Part shown: in pieces, positions 9,813 through 10,872 of the stretch
How the letters are laid out: every line of letters starts with the position of its first letter
Numbering within the stretch: position 1 is the first letter of the stretch
Source: Chlamydiota bacterium
Lineage (GTDB): Bacteria > Chlamydiota > Chlamydiia > Chlamydiales > Rhabdochlamydiaceae
Assembly (NCBI GenBank): GCA_011065235.1
Contig: JAAKFB010000044.1
Span: forward strand, 1-10,872
Direction of reading: 5' to 3'
Length of the DNA: 10,872 nt
Notes under the pieces: generated by a model
Told to the model about the DNA's origin: nothing
Database searches by the model: none
Seen by the model: only the letters and a program-made list of their open reading frames with translations
Position numbers and translations under genes: made by a program

Positions 9813-10241
9813 TTATTCCTCAACGATATCCACACCCATAGAACGCGCTGTCCCCATAACGACGCGCATTGCAGCCTCTTCAGAATTCACCCGTAAATCA
9901 GGATATTTTTTCTTCACAATTTCCAATACCTGTTTCTTAGTCAACTTGCCCACTTTGTCGCGATTTGGAACGCCTGATCCCGTTTCAATGTCCGCCATTT
10001 TTAGGATCATTCGAGACATAGGAGGCTGCTTCGTAATAAAGGTGAACGATTTGTCTTGATACACCGATATCACGACAGGGAGAATATCGCCTGCTTGATT
10101 TTGGGTTTTTGCGTTAAATTCCTTACAAAAAGCCATGATGTTAACCTGAGCAGCACCCAGTGCTGGTCCAATAGGAGGAGCTGGGTTGGCCTTTCCGGCA
10201 GGAATTTGAAGCTTAATCTGTTTAACGAGCTTTTTTGCCAT
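9813..10241 (-). CDS. rplK: 50S ribosomal protein L11
   Basis: Binds the GTPase-associated region of 23S rRNA at the stalk base, next to L10, and is needed for stringent-response sensing where RelA exists. It has 142 aa, normal for the family. The N-terminal domain carries the proline-rich [16 protein letters not shown] (14-29), including the prolines that line the thiostrepton pocket in other bacteria. The C-terminal RNA-binding domain includes [20 protein letters not shown] (89-108) and ends in [13 protein letters not shown]. The ATG has AAGGTG (10251-10256), 9 nt upstream, inside the 16-nt gap after nusG. That gap is too short for an independent promoter. Confidence 0.98.
   Translation of the reverse strand: MAKKLVKQIKLQIPAGKANPAPPIGPALGAAQVNIMAFCKEFNAKTQNQAGDILPVVISVYQDKSFTFITKQPPMSRMILKMADIETGSGVPNRDKVGKLTKKQVLEIVKKKYPDLRVNSEEAAMRVVMGTARSMGVDIVEE
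9817..9821 (-). promoter_or_regulatory. Ribosome binding site deciding the rplA start
   Basis: GAGGA overlaps the last two sense codons of rplK (GAG GAA) and lies 8 nt before the ATG at 9806-9808. It supports the shorter, 232-residue L1 and suggests that ribosomes finishing rplK pass directly to rplA. Confidence 0.7.
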
Positions 10242-10257
10242 TTTTGGTTACACCTTC

Positions 10258-10806
10258 TTAACTAATTTCTGATTCGGCTGAGACCTGTTCCACTTGCCAG
10301 AATTCTAAGTCATCTACACGGGTTTCCCGTCCAAAAATCGATACCATGACCGATAGGCGTCCTTTTTCGTGGAACACTTCGATCACATTGCCGATAAAGT
10401 TGATAAACACTCCATCGATAATCTTGACCCGGTCTCCCGGATTGATCTTGTGTTTCTGGACAACATCGCCTTTTTTCCCTTCGAGCTCTCTCAAAATTTC
10501 CTCGATTTCCTTTTCGGAAAGAGGAGTAGGGGGGTCACCGCCTAAAAATCCGAGGACTCCATTTGTATTTTTGACATACATCCAAGAATCATCTGTGAGC
10601 GTCATTTTAATCATGATGTAGCCGGGCCACATTCTCTTTTCAGAGATGCGTTGCTCGCCACGTTTCACTTCTGCAACATTTTCCGAGGGAACTAAGACTT
10701 CTTCAACGAGCTCAGTCATCCCTTTCGTCTCTCGATTTTCCTCAAGAGACCTCTTCACTTTTTTTTCTTGGCCGGAAACGGCTTGAATGACGTACCACTT
10801 ATGCAT
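10258..10806 (-). CDS. nusG: Transcription termination/antitermination factor NusG
   Basis: Binds the RNA polymerase clamp, modulates pausing, and links polymerase to Rho or to the leading ribosome through its KOW domain. It has 182 aa, the length I recall for C. trachomatis NusG. The NGN domain covers about 1-107 with KWYVIQAVSGQEKKVK (3-18) and MWPGYIMIKM (59-68). A linker leads to the KOW domain at about 122-175, with DGVFINFIGNVIEV (131-144) and RLSVMVSIFGRETRVDDLEF (150-169). Most bacteria have GPF where this has DGVF; the Chlamydia protein, as I remember it, also has DGVF. The ATG is 18 nt after the upstream stop, with AGGA only 4 nt before it, a short spacing. The gene leads into rplK. 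Confidence 0.98.
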   Translation of the reverse strand: MHKWYVIQAVSGQEKKVKRSLEENRETKGMTELVEEVLVPSENVAEVKRGEQRISEKRMWPGYIMIKMTLTDDSWMYVKNTNGVLGFLGGDPPTPLSEKEIEEILRELEGKKGDVVQKHKINPGDRVKIIDGVFINFIGNVIEVFHEKGRLSVMVSIFGRETRVDDLEFWQVEQVSAESEIS

Positions 10807-10824
10807 GTATTCCTAACTCTTTTT

Positions 10825-10872
10825 TCACCCGAAGATGAAAAGTAATGTGCGCTTAATCAGCCCTAGAACCCC
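10825..10872 (-). CDS. secE: Preprotein translocase subunit SecE, C-terminal end only (partial)
   Basis: An open frame enters from the window edge and stops at TGA (10825-10827), giving the 15 residues GVLGLIKRTLLFIFG. It ends 18 nt before nusG, the place of secE in nearly all bacteria, and the hydrophobic end with one basic pair fits the tail of SecE after its membrane helix. SecE is the small membrane subunit that clamps SecY in the translocon. The call rests mainly on position; 15 residues alone would not identify it. The start, and any promoter of this cluster, lie outside the window. Confidence 0.7.
   Translation of the reverse strand, partial: GVLGLIKRTLLFIFG

Noticed and set aside
9809..9835. 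Longer L1 starting at the upstream ATG (adds MWISLRNKI)
   Set aside because: It overlaps rplK by 23 nt, the added residues are unlike L1 proteins, and the ATG at 9806-9808 has a good ribosome binding site and gives the usual 232 residues.

Overview
This window is one block of core transcription and translation genes from a member of the Chlamydiota, all read from the minus strand. In transcription order (high to low coordinate) it holds the tail of a probable secE, then nusG, rplK, rplA, rplJ, rplL, rpoB and rpoC. The order is the classical bacterial secE-nusG-rplKAJL-rpoBC cluster. The chlamydial assignment rests on remembered resemblance to Chlamydia proteins, not a search: the RpoB N-terminus, the NusG C-terminus, a 232-residue L1, and an L7/L12 that ends in -GL instead of the usual charged tail. 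Residue differences from Chlamydia trachomatis are frequent enough that a Chlamydia-like environmental family is more likely than Chlamydia itself. I cannot name the genus.

Layout: 1-123 is a short non-coding stretch after rpoC. It has a strong GC-rich hairpin and possibly the last 15 codons of a convergent plus-strand gene. rpoC occupies 124-4281 and rpoB 4299-8063, separated by 17 nt. A 99-nt gap (8064-8162) with a long perfect hairpin separates rpoB from rplL (8163-8558, GTG start). Then follow rplJ (8586-9107), rplA (9110-9808), rplK (9813-10241) and nusG (10258-10806). The last 15 codons of probable secE run off the window at 10825-10872. Apart from the rplL-rpoB gap, spacings are 2 to 27 nt. 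Each start has a Shine-Dalgarno-like sequence, and those of rplA and rplJ lie inside the end of the upstream gene, so translational coupling is likely.

Together the genes supply the two large RNA polymerase subunits, the elongation factor NusG that binds polymerase, the L1, L11 and L10-L7/L12 stalk proteins of the 50S subunit, and a translocon subunit. All complete genes are intact, near the usual family lengths, and keep nearly all expected motifs. No mobile element, CRISPR array, tRNA, rRNA or unknown gene was seen, and no gap over 300 nt exists. I found no undescribed system. The points worth checking are a Gln-to-Thr change next to the RpoC catalytic aspartates, the rplL-rpoB hairpin, the lack of room for an L10 leader before rplJ, and the GTG start of rplL.
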